A stretch of 64,000 nt of DNA from Daphnia carinata (Eukaryota; Arthropoda; Branchiopoda; Diplostraca; Daphniidae): positions 1,736,001 through 1,800,000 of the forward strand of contig NC_081334.1 in the NCBI RefSeq assembly GCF_022539665.2. The letters are read 5' to 3'. This document shows positions 62,752 to 64,000 of this stretch, piece by piece. Position 1 is the first letter of the stretch. The number at the start of each line of letters is the position of its first letter. The notes below the pieces were generated by a model, which was given only the letters and a program-made list of their open reading frames with translations, was not told where the DNA came from and did not search any database. Made by a program: the position numbers and the translations under genes.

Positions 62752-64000
62752 TTTGTCTTGCCCGACCTAGGCGAAGTGAATGAGTTCTGCTTAAGAACAT
62801 TGATGTTCTCTATACCGTAGTCAATTCAACGGACAATGCGTGTGTGTTTATAGGCTCAGCTAAAGATCGGCCGCGCAACCACCTGAAGCTGCTTTATTAT
62901 GCACGTGCGTCTTCAATTGCCGTATATACGTATATATATATAGAGGCCCTAAAAAGTTTGATTCGAGCCGGCTGCATTTCAAACGGCTGGCGTTTGCTGT
63001 TTCCATTTTGACCAAACTATGCGAAAGAGTCGAGCACTCTCGTAGATTGGCCATCACAATGTTGAAACAACAAAGAAACTACACGCGAAATACATTAGCC
63101 TTAGCTATACACCAACCAACTTTATAAATGACTGGTTCACGCTAATTCAATTTCAGCCGTTGTGCCAAGACACTGTACGTATAGCAAAAAGTTGGGAGTA
63201 TCGTTTGTTAAAAGCCCTCGCTTTCGGGCCAAATGAGTTTCACTTCTAAATCATGCATCAGGTGTACATATACGTATACATCTATGTCGGGGGAAATTCC
63301 TCGGTCAATTCAATATCGAATTCTCGAGGCCATTCATATAAGATAGACAAGTCGGAGCACACACATATTGCAAAGGGCTATCCTATCGGCTAATATATAT
63401 ATACACACCCATGTTCAATCACAATATTACGTATTATGGCCATCACGAAAAGCAATAAATATTTCGTCGGTATCCAGGCCGAGGGACACGAAACCAATAA
63501 CATCGTCCAACTTATGGACTTTTATTTTATTTATTGATTCATTTATTTATTTTTTTTTTGTTTTTAGCTCTTTTGTGTTGTATACACAAGTAACTCACCT
63601 GCATATATAGGCTACAGCATAAAATTCTATGAATGCTTCGGCCAGCCAAACTCTCTGCCCAAGCACTTGACACGTGTAAGTGGAAATATATCCCAAGAGA
63701 TATACACGAAACAGAGATTTATAAATGACGTACAGCATATATTTAATAGTACGCAGCGTTGACTCTCGCCTCGCATCGGCCGGTCTTGTTCGATTTGTTT
63801 CAACACGCGCGTGAGTAAGCTGCCTATGTATAGAAACCACACATAAACAGAGAAAGCCTACAGGCTAGGAAAAATAGGCACGTGAATATAGAAAGGTAAA
63901 GGAAAAGATAAGCACAAAGTCAGATTGTTAATGTATTACTACATGTGCTTATAAATTTCAAGATCGCATCACAGTCTACAACAGATCGTTTTGCTCATTG

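Larger units (their letters stand above)
53080..64000. other. 10.9 kb without a convincing gene
   Basis: AT-rich DNA with many homopolymers: poly-G near 53192-53208, 57917-57930 and 58197-58208; poly-C near 58950; poly-A near 57750-57779; T then G run at 62706-62751; (TA)n near 60318-60342. Open frames are short, low-complexity or lysine/phenylalanine runs from poly-A/T. The left part may be the 5' flank or a 5' UTR intron of the zinc-finger gene. A tRNA-like B-box occurs near 60957-60969 but no tRNA folds. No other feature can be supported. Confidence 0.5.

Overview
The window looks like nuclear DNA from a small, gene-dense arthropod, most probably a branchiopod crustacean of the Daphnia type. 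This is inferred from many short introns (about 50-120 bp) with GT-AG ends, arthropod-type proteins (an E63-1 EF-hand protein, a ZP-domain membrane protein, secreted low-complexity structural proteins), two tandem lactate dehydrogenase genes, and an AT-rich background full of homopolymer tracts. No prokaryotic, viral or CRISPR feature was seen.

Left part (1-10.1 kb). A possible first exon of an unidentified minus-strand gene sits at the edge. Two tandem L-lactate dehydrogenase genes follow on the minus strand. The upstream-in-window copy (LDH copy 1) has changed two substrate-pocket positions, and the other copy is canonical. Both carry a matching promoter block with an ACGTG core about 250 bp before the ATG. 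Next is a 1272-residue secreted Gln/Pro-rich, Thr-rich and acidic protein.

Middle (13-34 kb) is a run of ordinary, well-formed genes: FAM174-type membrane protein (-), SLC46 transporter (-), TPR membrane protein (-), PDIA3/ERp57 (-) head-to-head with a sniffer-like SDR (+), endonuclease V (+) converging on phosphomannomutase (-), a promethin-like membrane protein (-), two unidentified coding relics, and a ZP-domain membrane protein (-). The ZP gene is divergent from a secreted Gly/Tyr/Ala/Ser-rich repeat protein (+) with a clear TATA + initiator promoter.

Right part (36.9-64 kb). An E63-1 calcium-binding protein (-), the 17-exon retriever subunit VPS35L (-), and a five-exon protein with two C2H2 fingers and an acidic tail (-) whose kilobase-sized introns contain a long inverted repeat. 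From 53.1 to 64 kb I see no convincing coding sequence, only AT-rich DNA, microsatellites, poly-A/T and poly-G/C tracts, and one possible 5' non-coding exon.

The genes do not form one pathway. Local links are the two LDH copies (anaerobic glycolysis, possibly hypoxia-controlled), ER/secretory genes (PDIA3, PMM, ZP, secreted repeat proteins) and endosomal/lipid membrane genes (VPS35L, promethin-like, FAM174). All exon joins below were derived by hand from reading frame, splice dinucleotides and phase; each listed CDS adds up to a whole number of codons.
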